Shown: in pieces, positions 25,669 through 34,491 of the stretch
Layout of the letters: each line of letters starts with the position of its first letter
How positions within the stretch are numbered: position 1 is the stretch's first letter
Source of the DNA: Phycisphaerales bacterium
Lineage (GTDB): Bacteria; Planctomycetota; Phycisphaerae; Phycisphaerales; UBA1924
Length of the DNA stretch: 64,000 nucleotides
Assembly (NCBI GenBank): GCA_020427395.1
Contig: JAGQON010000001.1
Coordinates: forward strand, 124,001 to 188,000
Direction: 5' to 3'
The notes under the pieces: generated by a model
Databases searched by the model: none
Seen by the model: the letters and a program-made list of their open reading frames with translations, nothing else
What the model was told of the DNA's origin: nothing
Made by a program: the position numbers and the translations under genes

Positions 25669-27672
25669 TTAATCCCAGTAGCTCTCTTCTTCATATCCCG
25701 GCGAGATGAGGATCTCAGCTTTTCGTAGATACAGCTTGTATGCGGCGGTATCCGCCAGGTTCTCGTCCGGATCATTCAGATAGCTCATGGCAATCTGATC
25801 GAGCCGATCGTCGTAGGGTGTTCCGAGCTCGACGGGCAGGTTGTTGATAATCCATTCATGAACATCAGGGTCGTCATCTCCGACGAGCTGCGCGAAGTTC
25901 TCAACCCATGCGGCGATGTGCTCATTCGAATCGAATGAATCACTGCTGTATGGAAGTTCAGGAGCGTGCCGAGGGTCGTCCAGCAGTTCTCTGAGAACAA
26001 GCGGGTACGCGATGCGCCCGCTCCTGTCGTAGCTGAGCATCAGCTCAATCCCGAACTCGTGCCGGGTGGAGTAGATTTCTTCGTTCCATGCTCTGTAATC
26101 TCCCAGCAGGTGCGCGGCCGCCGCCTCGACACAGGCATCGAATGCGCTGAGCTCGGAGCGATTCGTGATTTCAAGCGAATCCATCACGCCCATCAGCATG
26201 TTCGATGCATAGTCGGCCACGGCAGCGTCTTCGCTCTTGAGCAAGCTCATAATCCTCGCGTACACATCCTGCTGTGCTTGCTCATCGAGCAGCGGCATCA
26301 CCCATCCGATCTTGGAGGCCCTGTCGCTGAGCTCGGTCTGCATCTCTGACTTTGTCGGATCCATGAGCACGGGGTAGGTGGTCAGGATCGCGCCGGATTG
26401 GAGACTCAGCACATAGACAAGCTGTTGATTCGTGAGGTGATCGCTGATCATCATCGACGCGATCTCCGGGTCTTCGAGTATCGGCCGAATCTGATCCAGC
26501 ACCTTGCGCGTGTGTGCGAGTGATTGCTCTCTTAACTCATTGTAATAGAGCCGTCCGATCTCATCCTCATCGAGAGAGCTGTTTTCCGAACGAACTCGTT
26601 CCCGTATCTCCTCTTCGGGATTGGCGTTTTGAAGCTCAAACCAGTTCAGTGTTGAGGCAAAGAGGTACGGGTTCGAGTCGTACGAGTAGCTGTTCGCGAA
26701 GGAGGCTCGTTCAAGAATGAGGGCGCTTTGTTCACTCATGGGTGTTTCAGTGATGGCGTGCATGATCTCGCTGGCGCAGATCCGCATCAACGCATCACTG
26801 TCGACAGGGCTGCCAAGCCAGACGGGCGCAGCTTCCGGATGCTCCGGATCTTCCCGATAGATCAGTTGCTCAGATATCTCGCTGATCAGCGACATCCTTC
26901 GCGGGTCCCATCGTTCTTCTGGAGAGCCCAGGAGACCCTTGCACAGCCGAAGCCCGAACCGGCGTTTCCGCAGATCACTGACCCAGTCATGATCGCTGTC
27001 GAGCCAATCCTCACCCAAGCGAGCATCCAGCGTCGCGTAGTACGGCGAGTTCTCGAACAGGATCCAGTCTTCCGGTAGGTGCTCCCAACCCAGCATCAGG
27101 AACCAGGTCGGGATCAACGCCAGCTCATCGGTGTCATCGACCAGTTCTGCCCGCGAGAAGCCATACACCGCGATCCCGAGGAAGCACGCGACCAGCCCGA
27201 ATGGCCACTTTGCTCTCCTCGCCTTGCGGAGTTGCTTGGGTGATTTGATCGTTCTGCCGCATTCCGGGCACTGCGGTGTGTCGATGCCCTCCATGTCGTA
27301 CCAGCAGCGAGGACAACGCAGACGCCCCCGTGAGCGATCCCCGATGATCGCCCAGATCAGCAGCATCAGCGAGAACAACACCAACCCGAACGACACCGCG
27401 ACGACAAGAGATCCCTTCCCGAGGTCATCCTCGCTCATCGTCCGTGTCAGATCGACCGCTATCCAGCCAGAGACGATGGCGCCGCACCAGCTCAGCGCCA
27501 TGGCGATCAGTGCGAACACTACGCCCCGCCGCTGATGCTCGGCCCGCAACCGCTTCCGCTTGCGTGCAATGAACTCTGAGAGCAGCCTGAGCAGCAGCGA
27601 GAAACCCCAGCACGCGAGCACCGTGCTGATGATCAGCAGGACCAGAATCCAGTCTTCCATGCTGCTTCCCAT
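25669..27672 (-). CDS. Large zinc-ribbon membrane protein
   Basis: About 667 residues from ATG 27672, which has GGGAGG 4 bases ahead. Three N-terminal helices lie in residues 5-110, then a zinc ribbon, CPRCWYDMEG with CPECGRTI, a common feature of planctomycete membrane proteins. A fourth helix lies near residue 155-172. The remaining 480 residues are acidic and helical, resembling HEAT/ARM-type alpha solenoids (for example DAAVADYASNMLMGVMD and ENLADTAAYKLYLRKAEIL), on the extracytoplasmic side if the helices are counted correctly. No family or function is recognised. It is the last gene of a minus-strand run with the class IV aminotransferase upstream, 42 bases away. Confidence 0.65.
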   Translation of the reverse strand: MGSSMEDWILVLLIISTVLACWGFSLLLRLLSEFIARKRKRLRAEHQRRGVVFALIAMALSWCGAIVSGWIAVDLTRTMSEDDLGKGSLVVAVSFGLVLFSLMLLIWAIIGDRSRGRLRCPRCWYDMEGIDTPQCPECGRTIKSPKQLRKARRAKWPFGLVACFLGIAVYGFSRAELVDDTDELALIPTWFLMLGWEHLPEDWILFENSPYYATLDARLGEDWLDSDHDWVSDLRKRRFGLRLCKGLLGSPEERWDPRRMSLISEISEQLIYREDPEHPEAAPVWLGSPVDSDALMRICASEIMHAITETPMSEQSALILERASFANSYSYDSNPYLFASTLNWFELQNANPEEEIRERVRSENSSLDEDEIGRLYYNELREQSLAHTRKVLDQIRPILEDPEIASMMISDHLTNQQLVYVLSLQSGAILTTYPVLMDPTKSEMQTELSDRASKIGWVMPLLDEQAQQDVYARIMSLLKSEDAAVADYASNMLMGVMDSLEITNRSELSAFDACVEAAAAHLLGDYRAWNEEIYSTRHEFGIELMLSYDRSGRIAYPLVLRELLDDPRHAPELPYSSDSFDSNEHIAAWVENFAQLVGDDDPDVHEWIINNLPVELGTPYDDRLDQIAMSYLNDPDENLADTAAYKLYLRKAEILISPGYEEESYWD

Positions 27673-27714
27673 GCGGCCTCCCAATCACCATACTCACCCT
27701 TGCCACCGGCGGTT

Positions 27715-28653
27715 TCACACCACCCGCACACCCTCAGTCTTTGTCAGCTCAACAAACAGCTCGCTCAGTTGTTTGGTGACCGCGCCCATCTTCCCATCGC
27801 CGATCACCCGCCCGTCGATCTTGCCCACCCACGCCAGCTCACCCATGGTGCCGGTCGTGAAGCACTCGTCGGCGTTGTACACATGCGTCATCGAGATGTC
27901 CCGCTCGACGCAAGGAATGTCGTTCTCGAAGCACAGGTCCATGATCACCTGACGGGTAATCCCTTCCGGGCACGCGGCCGTCGTCGAGGTCTGGACCACC
28001 GGCGTGTCGTCGCCCGCGTGGGCCGGGTACGGGGACACGATAAAGACATGCGTCGCGTTGCCCTCCGCGAGGAAGCCGCGCTGATCGAGCATCAGCGCAT
28101 CGTCGGCCCCGTTGGCGTTCGCCTCGATCTTGGCCATGATGGACTGGATGAGGTTGTTGTGATGGATATTGGGGTCCATCATGTCCGGTGCAAACCGGCG
28201 GATGCTGCTGGTGCACAGCGTCAGCCCGTGCGATCCCTCCGCGTCGCGGTACACCGGCGGCTTGTGCTCCGCGAGCACGATGAGTGTCGGCCCGGACTGA
28301 TTGAGGCGAGGGTCCATCCCCGAGGTGATCTTGGTGCCGCGTGAGAGCGTGATGCGGATGTGCACCCCGTCGTGCATGTCGTTGGCCGCAAGCGTCTTCT
28401 TGATCTCCTCGACCAGCTCATCACGCGTCGGGATCTGTGTGAATGCCAGCGCCTTGGCGCTGCGGCGCAGACGCTCCAAATGCTCATCGAGCTTGAAGAT
28501 GGTCCCGTCGTAGACCCGCAACCCCTCCCAGACCCCGTCGCCGCCCTGCACCAGCGAGTCGAAGGGTGAGATCCCCGCCTGATCACGGTGGATCAGCTGC
28601 CCGTTGATGTTGACCTTGATGTCCCGGTTCTTCTCGTTGAACTTCTGCTGCAT
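27715..28653 (-). CDS. Class IV aminotransferase-like protein, catalytic lysine replaced by histidine
   Basis: A 312-residue fold-type IV PLP protein resembling branched-chain aminotransferase and D-amino acid transaminase. Conserved pieces include VWEGLRVYDG (40-50), the cofactor Glu in LAEGN (Glu197), the phosphate-binding GITR (231-234) and TTGTMGEL (266-273). The Schiff-base lysine, in the motif IK-x-x-N of the family, reads I-H-H-N-N here, with His164 (codon 28162-28164, CAT) in place of Lys; the following 30 residues align without gaps to known members. The protein therefore probably cannot form the internal aldimine. Only 3 bases separate it from the upstream sulfotransferase-like gene. 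It may be a non-catalytic or altered-chemistry relative. Confidence 0.9.
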   Translation of the reverse strand: MQQKFNEKNRDIKVNINGQLIHRDQAGISPFDSLVQGGDGVWEGLRVYDGTIFKLDEHLERLRRSAKALAFTQIPTRDELVEEIKKTLAANDMHDGVHIRITLSRGTKITSGMDPRLNQSGPTLIVLAEHKPPVYRDAEGSHGLTLCTSSIRRFAPDMMDPNIHHNNLIQSIMAKIEANANGADDALMLDQRGFLAEGNATHVFIVSPYPAHAGDDTPVVQTSTTAACPEGITRQVIMDLCFENDIPCVERDISMTHVYNADECFTTGTMGELAWVGKIDGRVIGDGKMGAVTKQLSELFVELTKTEGVRVV

Positions 28654-28656
28654 GCG

Positions 28657-29400
28657 TTACGACTCCAGATTGACTTTGTGCGCCGCGAGTTGCTCGCACA
28701 GCGCGATGCATTCATCGAGCACCCCGAGCAACCGCTCTGGGACGCGTTCGTTCTTCTCTTCAAACGGTGCGAAGCCCGTCGACCGGTACACGCTCGCGTA
28801 CCAGTGGGGGCCCCAGACGCCGTCCTCGTCCCGCTCGCCGGGTGCCCAGGACAGCATCGAATCGTCGAACGGGACACCGACCCGCTCGCACACCTGCGCA
28901 AGCATCCTCGACGGGTCCATGAGCACATCCCGCGAATCGATCACTACCGGCGTCTTGCCGGTTTCCTTCCGCAGCCACTCGAACAACTCGACCTGTTGCG
29001 GGAGTCCAAGGTCCCTCGGCGTCGGGTTGTCGATGACCTTGATAAAGCTCGTGATCATGGCCACCGGGTCGCGGATGAGGAAACAGTTGCTGAGCGAGGC
29101 GATCCAGTCCCAACTTATTCCCACCGTCAGGTGATGGGCCATGTGCTTCTGATACCACACCCGCTTCCCGTTCGGGATCGGTCCTGTCAACTGATCCGCT
29201 ACCTTGTGCCAATCGGTCGGCTGCGACCGCATGACTTCGTCATACGCCGGGTGCTCGCGCCGCTTTGATTCGCTGATCACGCTCAGGTAGTGCGCATACA
29301 GCGGCTCGTCACTCACAAAGCAATCGCTCCGCGAGCCCCAGCTCCGCATCAACGCAGTCGAGATATTGCGTGGCCCGGACCACATCGCGATCCGTGTCAT
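28657..29400 (-). CDS. Sulfotransferase-like P-loop protein
   Basis: A 247-residue protein starting MTRIAMWSGPRNISTALMRS; the preceding in-frame residues lie inside the DUF3592 gene and are rejected. The start ATG overlaps the upstream TGA as ATGA. The SGPRNISTAL stretch is a PAPS 5'-phosphosulfate-binding-like loop, and NCFLIRDPVAMITSF resembles the 3'-phosphate-binding region. DEPLYAHYLSV and the EHPAYDEVM segment belong to a family often named 'branched-chain aminotransferase-like' in annotation because of its association with class IV transaminases. Its proximity to one here repeats that link. Donor and acceptor are unknown. Confidence 0.8.
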   Translation of the reverse strand: MTRIAMWSGPRNISTALMRSWGSRSDCFVSDEPLYAHYLSVISESKRREHPAYDEVMRSQPTDWHKVADQLTGPIPNGKRVWYQKHMAHHLTVGISWDWIASLSNCFLIRDPVAMITSFIKVIDNPTPRDLGLPQQVELFEWLRKETGKTPVVIDSRDVLMDPSRMLAQVCERVGVPFDDSMLSWAPGERDEDGVWGPHWYASVYRSTGFAPFEEKNERVPERLLGVLDECIALCEQLAAHKVNLES

Positions 29401-30125
29401 GACTCGATCTCCCGCAGGGCCGTGGCGATGCGGCTTGCCTGCCAGGCGCCGAACACGGGGAGCAGCGAGCACAAACCGACCCCGATCCCGACGACGCCCA
29501 GCCACGCGGGGAGGTCCGCACGGGGAACAAAGGATACAGCATGCCACGCCGTATACATCGCGATCCCCAGAACACCAATAAAGAGCACCCAAGCCCCGAG
29601 CCAGGCTTTGCCAAGCCATCGCCAGCCGCCGCACACGGTGAGCAGCAATCCACAGAAAGACCACGCGAACAGCCCGGCCCCGACCCCGGCATAAACCGTC
29701 CCATTCCAGTGCTTCTCGAGGAACGCGGGCACGCCCGAGTCATCCGGGAGCCACGCCTCGGTTTGGGTACCGACAGGAAGCCGCTCGACGATGCCGCGCG
29801 GGTCGCGCTGTGCCTCAGGGTCGCCAATCGGAAAGTACCGGTCTGAGGACAGTTCAACACCATCGCGAGCATACACGAACTCGATCTGCGCAACTTGCTC
29901 TGTGTGTTTCCCGCCAGTGTTGACCTGAACAAGCTCGGATTTGGTAATCGTCGCCGTGACACGCTCGGTGGCCGCATTGCTCTGGGCCTGCTCGATGGCC
30001 GAACGCAGACTCAGCACGAGCATGAGCGTCCCAATCACCAGGAACGGCAGGCATACCACAGCAACAGGGGCGAACAAGCAGCCCGCCCGGATCTCACTGA
30101 TATCTTCGAGCCGTTTCCGATCCAT
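29397..30125 (-). CDS. DUF3592-like membrane protein
   Basis: A 242-residue protein. One helix near residue 15-40 (GCLFAPVAVVCLPFLVIGTLMLVLSL), an extracytoplasmic beta-rich stretch (RVTATITKSELVQVNTGGKHTEQVAQIEFVYARDGVELSSDRY, GIVERLPVGTQTEAWLPDD) and three C-terminal helices match the DUF3592 plan, in which a small beta domain sits between membrane segments. Function is unknown. It is the promoter-proximal gene of the three-gene minus-strand unit; its TGA overlaps the next ATG. A bare 27-base gap separates it from the MFS gene, so it is uncertain whether the two share a transcript. Confidence 0.75.
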   Translation of the reverse strand: MDRKRLEDISEIRAGCLFAPVAVVCLPFLVIGTLMLVLSLRSAIEQAQSNAATERVTATITKSELVQVNTGGKHTEQVAQIEFVYARDGVELSSDRYFPIGDPEAQRDPRGIVERLPVGTQTEAWLPDDSGVPAFLEKHWNGTVYAGVGAGLFAWSFCGLLLTVCGGWRWLGKAWLGAWVLFIGVLGIAMYTAWHAVSFVPRADLPAWLGVVGIGVGLCSLLPVFGAWQASRIATALREIES

Positions 30126-30152
30126 GCCGCCAAGTGTATCACACGCTTGAGC

Positions 30153-31568
30153 TCACTTGGCCGCGGAATCCATGTCGTCGATCGAAGACACCACCGGACG
30201 ATCGATGCCGCCGAACTGGGGTCGGATGCCCATCGTGCGGAAGATGATCGGCGTGATCCGCTTGATCTCGGGCATGTGCACCCGGACGAGCAGGATCAAC
30301 GTGCCCACACGAAGCACCGCGCTGGTCAGGAACAGCGTGTAATAGGCGTTGGTCCCCTCACCCATCAGGCGGAAGATCAGCGCGCCCGTGCTGGCTCCGA
30401 CCACCATCATGCCGGCATTCAGAGCCGTCTGCGTGGTCAGCACGCTCGTCCGCTCACGCGAGGGGATTGACTCGAGCAGCAGCAGCATCGTGGCCATCTC
30501 GTAGCACGCCCACATCACGCCCGAGGTGAACTGCACGAAGATCAGAAACCACGGCGAGGGCGAGATCACCCACACCGCGCTCATCGGGATGATCCCCAAG
30601 CCACCGATCCACAGCAGCTTGGCCGGGCCGTGCTTCTTGGCGAAGCGCCCGATGACAGGCATCGCCACCACACGCCCAACAAACGAGCAGCACAGCAGCC
30701 CTGCGTAAACCAAGTAATCGAACCCCAGCCCCTTGAGCATATAAGGCGTAAAGAACGGCCCCGAGACCTGCACGCACGCCGTCACGCCCAACATGTAGAG
30801 GATCAGACGCCCACCCGAGACCGCCTGAGGACCACGCAGGAATGTCCGAATCGGCACATGACGCTGCCCCGCCGGCAGCGGCTCGGGCTCACTCACGCGT
30901 GTGTGGCACCAGGTCGATGCCAGGCGCGCAACGCCCGCGATCGTAAAGAGCACAGCGAACACCAGCAGATACGAGCCGCTCCCGTCCTCGTCGATCAGGT
31001 GCTTGCGTCCAAAGTACAGCATCAGACCCGCACCGATCAGCGAGAGCATCAGCACCGCCTGCGCTCGGCGTGTACGCCCGGAAAAGTACTTCGCCCGTAC
31101 CTGCCTCGGTACCACCGTACCGATCCAGGTGTTCCACGCCGGCCCACCGCCAAGATTGAACGCCCAGTACAGACTCACCATCACGAAAATCAGCCAGCTG
31201 GGCATGTGACCGATCAACGCCGCGATGATCATCGGGATGAAGCTCAGCGCCTGGAGACCCGCCGCCAGAACCACCCAACGCTTGTGCGAGCCCATCGCCC
31301 GCACCGCGTAAGGCCCGGCCAGCTGCAACAGCGCCCCCGCGAGCAGCGGCACCGAGCCCAGCAGCCCCGCCAGCGTCTCGCCCATCCCAACCGCCAGCGC
31401 GAAGGCGACAAAGTAGGACTCGCCGCACCCGACCATGACCGAGAACAGCATCGCGTCACGCGTGCTGTACCGCAGATCCTTGCGGACCTGCTCGGTCGAT
31501 CTCGTTTCTGTGCCCATCAACGCGTCCATCACACCTTCATCGACCGTTTGCCCCGATTGCTTGGGCAT
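30153..31568 (-). CDS. MFS transporter
   Basis: A 471-residue carrier starting MPKQSGQTVDE; the frame upstream of 31568 overlaps the divergent esterase gene and is rejected. A 50-residue soluble N-terminus leads to about 11-12 helices. The helix 2-3 loop reads RAMGSHKRWV and the middle loop FGRKHLIDEDG, and the central loop between the two six-helix halves is short (HTRVSEPEPLPAGQRHVP). RYSTRDAMLFSVMVGCGESYF is typical of the MFS subgroup seen widely in planctomycetes. The substrate cannot be predicted. It diverges from the alpha/beta hydrolase at 31585, 16 bases between starts. Confidence 0.85.
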   Translation of the reverse strand: MPKQSGQTVDEGVMDALMGTETRSTEQVRKDLRYSTRDAMLFSVMVGCGESYFVAFALAVGMGETLAGLLGSVPLLAGALLQLAGPYAVRAMGSHKRWVVLAAGLQALSFIPMIIAALIGHMPSWLIFVMVSLYWAFNLGGGPAWNTWIGTVVPRQVRAKYFSGRTRRAQAVLMLSLIGAGLMLYFGRKHLIDEDGSGSYLLVFAVLFTIAGVARLASTWCHTRVSEPEPLPAGQRHVPIRTFLRGPQAVSGGRLILYMLGVTACVQVSGPFFTPYMLKGLGFDYLVYAGLLCCSFVGRVVAMPVIGRFAKKHGPAKLLWIGGLGIIPMSAVWVISPSPWFLIFVQFTSGVMWACYEMATMLLLLESIPSRERTSVLTTQTALNAGMMVVGASTGALIFRLMGEGTNAYYTLFLTSAVLRVGTLILLVRVHMPEIKRITPIIFRTMGIRPQFGGIDRPVVSSIDDMDSAAK

Positions 31569-31584
31569 GGTATACCCTTCTCTC

Positions 31585-32406
31585 ATGCACAGAGCACTTC
31601 TCACCGCCCTCGTCATGATCTCTCTGCTCGCAACCTGTACGCGGGGCAATCCACCTACAACGCCGCAGCTGCCAGAAGCCATGCCCGACCTGCCCGCCCT
31701 CCGTATCTACGACCTGTCCACCAGGATTGACGGTCAGCAGTACGCCTGCAAGGTGATGGTCAACGAGTCCGCCACCATCGGCGGGCAAGCCCTGCTCTTC
31801 CTTCACGGCGCGGGTGAGTGCGGAACCGACGGCGTGCGTCAGCTCCATGTCGGGCTGCCGCGTTACGCCATGCAGCGACCCGATCGCTGGCCATTCGTCA
31901 TCATCGCACCTCAAAAGCCCACCGTGAACTCCGAATGGGAGGATCACGACAAGGCCGTCATGGCCCTGCTCGACAAAGCCGCTGAGATGGGGCTCATCGA
32001 CCCCGACCGCCTCGCCATCACCGGGCTCTCGCAGGGCGGGCACGGCACCATCGCCATCGCCGGGTTGCACCCCGAACGCTTCAAGGCCGCCGCACCGGTA
32101 TGCCCCTATGTCCGTCCAGTGTTCGACCGCGAGCGAGAGCGGATCCAGCGTGAACCCGCTGCTGCCGACAACCCCGATATCATCGCCGCCGCCGAGAAGA
32201 TCAGGGGCATCCCCGTCTGGCTGCACCACGGCGATGCCGATAGCGTCGTCCCGGTCAGCGAGTCGCGGGCGCTCTTCGGAGCGCTTCGTGCCCTCAACGC
32301 CGAGCCGCGCTTCAGCGAGTACCCCGATGTCGACCACAACTCGTGGGACAACGCCTATGTCGATCGCGATTTCAGCGAGTGGTTACTTCATCATCTGGGT
32401 GAGTGA
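31585..32406 (+). CDS. Secreted alpha/beta hydrolase (esterase-like)
   Basis: A 273-residue protein with signal sequence MHRALLTALVMISLLATC; LATC could be a weak lipobox. The core shows ALLFLHGAGECGTDG (oxyanion hole), DPDRLAITGLSQGGHGTIAIAG (GLSQGG nucleophile Ser), IPVWLHHGDADSVVPVSESRALF (acid) and DVDHNSWDNAY (His). This is the phospholipase/carboxylesterase-like 'predicted peptidase' type, often extracellular in bacteria with polysaccharide or ester degradation. The signal peptide shows it acts outside the cytoplasm. No operon partner is visible. The 328 bases after it hold no gene and are clearly AT-richer. Confidence 0.85.
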   Translation: MHRALLTALVMISLLATCTRGNPPTTPQLPEAMPDLPALRIYDLSTRIDGQQYACKVMVNESATIGGQALLFLHGAGECGTDGVRQLHVGLPRYAMQRPDRWPFVIIAPQKPTVNSEWEDHDKAVMALLDKAAEMGLIDPDRLAITGLSQGGHGTIAIAGLHPERFKAAAPVCPYVRPVFDRERERIQREPAAADNPDIIAAAEKIRGIPVWLHHGDADSVVPVSESRALFGALRALNAEPRFSEYPDVDHNSWDNAYVDRDFSEWLLHHLGE

Positions 32407-32734
32407 TCGTGTTCGAAGTGACATTTGGACGGGCGTTTCATGCGAGCCATGACTCGGTTTTGTTGAGCACTGCCACATAAATCATGCGTATGTAAATCTG
32501 GCGTGTGGTAGAGAGGGAGTTGGGAAAATCTGTAAATAGATAAGGTGCAGTGGGATGCGCCTGTAGGCGGGGGTGGTGATGATTGAGTTTGTATGTCACG
32601 GGTTTGGCATTCAGTAACTCATATTTGTGGAAATAGGGGTATATGTATATATGATGTTGACAAGTTGAAATTAACTTGATAATCTGCATGCCACGCAGCC
32701 GCTGTGAGCTGTGATTTTTATAAAGGAGAAGCAA
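32407..32734. other. Gene-free AT-rich stretch with promoter
   Basis: No convincing coding sequence. Base composition is markedly AT-richer than the flanks, with runs such as ATATGTATATATG. Near its end is a textbook sigma-70 promoter (see 32657-32685) and, just before the start codon, AAAGGAG. It marks the left edge of the AT-rich island that ends at 34466. Confidence 0.7.
32657..32685 (+). promoter_or_regulatory. Sigma-70 promoter with palindromic spacer
   Basis: TTGACA (32657-32662), a 17-base spacer and TAATCT (32680-32685). The spacer holds a perfect inverted repeat, CAAGTT-GAAATT-AACTTG (32661-32678), well placed as a repressor operator. It would drive the two genes at 32735 and 33846. 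Confidence 0.7.
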
Positions 32735-33856
32735 ATGAGATGGATTTATCCACCGTCCACCGTCCACCGTCCATTGTGCCGAATGCCCCATCTAGTCATG
32801 CTTGCTTCAGCATTGATGTTGTTCGTCATTGCTGGTTGCGCGAAAGAATGGCGAGAAGACGCAGATAGAACTTACCAGCAGCAGATGCAAGCGTGTAGGG
32901 AGTTTGGGTGCTCACAAGAGGAAATTGAGGCCATTAATAAGTGGTATCGAGATACCAAGTCCGCAATTTTGGCTTACGAGCTTGCTGAAAGCGCAGAAGA
33001 TCGCAAGGCCGCGCGAAAAATCATACTTGATCTTCTGCCAAAAATTGAGATCAAAGTAGGAAACGAAGATTCGTCAGATTCAGAAAACATCCAAGGCGAC
33101 GATGTTGAAGTAAGTATTGATCTGGTTGCTGCCGCAGACTTGGCAGCAATGCCATCCGAGGAATCGACGCCAGCGGGGCAAGATACTGTTGTGCAAAATT
33201 TGAGTGGGGCCGGTCGTCCGGTTTTGCTCGATGATGGCTTATTCTTTATTAATGGATACTTTTCTCGTACATATGAGGGTTTGTTAAGCAGCGACGTTGC
33301 GGCAACATGGGCGGTTTCTGGTCGCCTCAAGCTTGGAGACGCCCAGTCGCAGCCGAACGGGAGCACTCGCTATCCAGTTCTGAGTGGTTCATTTGATGGG
33401 GATCCGGTGCAACTGGACGATCAAATTCCTATGCTTCAGGCGTTCCTTGATACTTCAGTTGACAGATATATCGAAGTCGGTGTCGATGGAGATATATTTG
33501 CCTATGTACGATTTCGGGTAGAAACAGGATATGAGAATATTAATGGCGATACAGAGTTTGGCGGTGCGTTTTTCTATCGCCTAAGCATGCCTGCCCAGCA
33601 GCTTGGTCAGGGCTATCGTTTGGAAACAGATGGCGTTACTGCTGGTAGTACAGTTTTCCCTATGCGTTCATACCCAGTTGCGGACTGGAATCAGGATGGA
33701 TTGTTGGACGAGCAAGATTTGGCCTCGTATCTTGTGAGTTATGGGGGATTCGACCCGACTACAGATTTGAACGGCGATGGTCTGGTAACGAGTGATGATT
33801 TGACCCTGTTCGAGGATTATCATTCCAGAAGTATGGTGGGCTCAGATGGTCAATAA
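32735..33856 (+). CDS. Dockerin-like lipoprotein in AT-rich island
   Basis: A 373-residue protein. The ATG at 32735 has AAAGGAG 6 bases upstream; an N-terminal Pro-rich part holds three tandem copies of CCACCGT in the DNA (32750-32770). A second hydrophobic run ends in a lipobox, FVIAGC, followed by a polar helix. Residues 90-330 form a beta-rich extracytoplasmic region. The end carries two EF-hand/dockerin-like repeats, DWNQDGLLDEQDLASY and DLNGDGLVTSDDLTLF, so a Ca-binding dockerin type I module is likely. The length before the lipobox is unusual. Its codon usage is AT-rich. The next gene overlaps by 11 bases. Confidence 0.7.
   Translation: MRWIYPPSTVHRPLCRMPHLVMLASALMLFVIAGCAKEWREDADRTYQQQMQACREFGCSQEEIEAINKWYRDTKSAILAYELAESAEDRKAARKIILDLLPKIEIKVGNEDSSDSENIQGDDVEVSIDLVAAADLAAMPSEESTPAGQDTVVQNLSGAGRPVLLDDGLFFINGYFSRTYEGLLSSDVAATWAVSGRLKLGDAQSQPNGSTRYPVLSGSFDGDPVQLDDQIPMLQAFLDTSVDRYIEVGVDGDIFAYVRFRVETGYENINGDTEFGGAFFYRLSMPAQQLGQGYRLETDGVTAGSTVFPMRSYPVADWNQDGLLDEQDLASYLVSYGGFDPTTDLNGDGLVTSDDLTLFEDYHSRSMVGSDGQ
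32750..32773. repeat. Three-copy 7-bp tandem repeat in the 32735 gene
   Basis: CCACCGT occurs three times in a row with a partial fourth copy, inside the first 15 codons. Unit length is not a multiple of three, so slippage would shift the reading frame. It could act as a phase switch, but that is speculative. Confidence 0.7.
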
Positions 33857-34466
33857 GAAGTTCAGTTTGTCTTGCAGCAGAAACCAGTGGATCGCCACAG
33901 CGATTGTCTTGCTCATCGTTTCGATCTCAATCGGGGTGATATCGAGTGATGTTCGCGCAGGTTCAGCCGGGCTGAGAGACGCAACTCCTCCTGTAAAGAC
34001 CGGGCAGTGGCATCAAACGCTCAGAGATCGCCTGAAGACTGCTGAGGAACTCTATGACGAGACCCTCGAACTCAACATCAGCTATGAGTGCATCCTCGCG
34101 GTGTGCTCGAAGCGTGAGGGTGAGGAATGGGCGCAGTTGCGAGACGATCTGAGTCAAGGGCTATTTAAGCCGGTTGTCGATCTCTCGACTGATATCGCAT
34201 TTGCTTGGAACTTCATCTTGGAGAAGGTGCAGAACGGGGAAATCGATGAATCAAGTATCGAAGGGCTGCTGCAAACCGTAGATCTGAAGCTGAAAGAGTC
34301 TCGAGAGCGAGTTGCGCAGCTGACCACAACTCGCAATGAACTGCTTGTCAAGGCACAGGTTCTGCTTGGCAAAGACAAGGCCGAGGCAAGCAAGTCGCTT
34401 GACTGGGGGCATCCCATTCGGGATCGACTCAAGAAAAAGACGGCTCAGGTTCTCGACGAGGATTAA
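33846..34466 (+). CDS. Membrane-anchored coiled-coil protein
   Basis: A 206-residue protein beginning inside the previous gene. A basic N-terminus and a hydrophobic stretch (WIATAIVLLIVSISIGVISS) form a signal or anchor, followed by a Gly/Pro-rich link and a long helical, heptad-like region (TAEELYDETLELN, VDLKLKESRERVAQLTTTRNELLVKAQVLLG). No enzyme motif is present. It may be secreted or membrane-anchored with a helical body outside. It shares the AT-rich island and promoter with the dockerin-like lipoprotein, so the two are probably partners. A strong terminator follows the gene. Confidence 0.6.
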   Translation: MVNKKFSLSCSRNQWIATAIVLLIVSISIGVISSDVRAGSAGLRDATPPVKTGQWHQTLRDRLKTAEELYDETLELNISYECILAVCSKREGEEWAQLRDDLSQGLFKPVVDLSTDIAFAWNFILEKVQNGEIDESSIEGLLQTVDLKLKESRERVAQLTTTRNELLVKAQVLLGKDKAEASKSLDWGHPIRDRLKKKTAQVLDED

Positions 34467-34491
34467 TCGCCAACATCATCGAACGCGTACC

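Noticed and set aside
28657..29664. Longer start of the sulfotransferase-like gene
   Set aside because: The first 88 residues lie in the DUF3592-like coding region and do not resemble the family; the ATGA overlap start at 29400 fits better.
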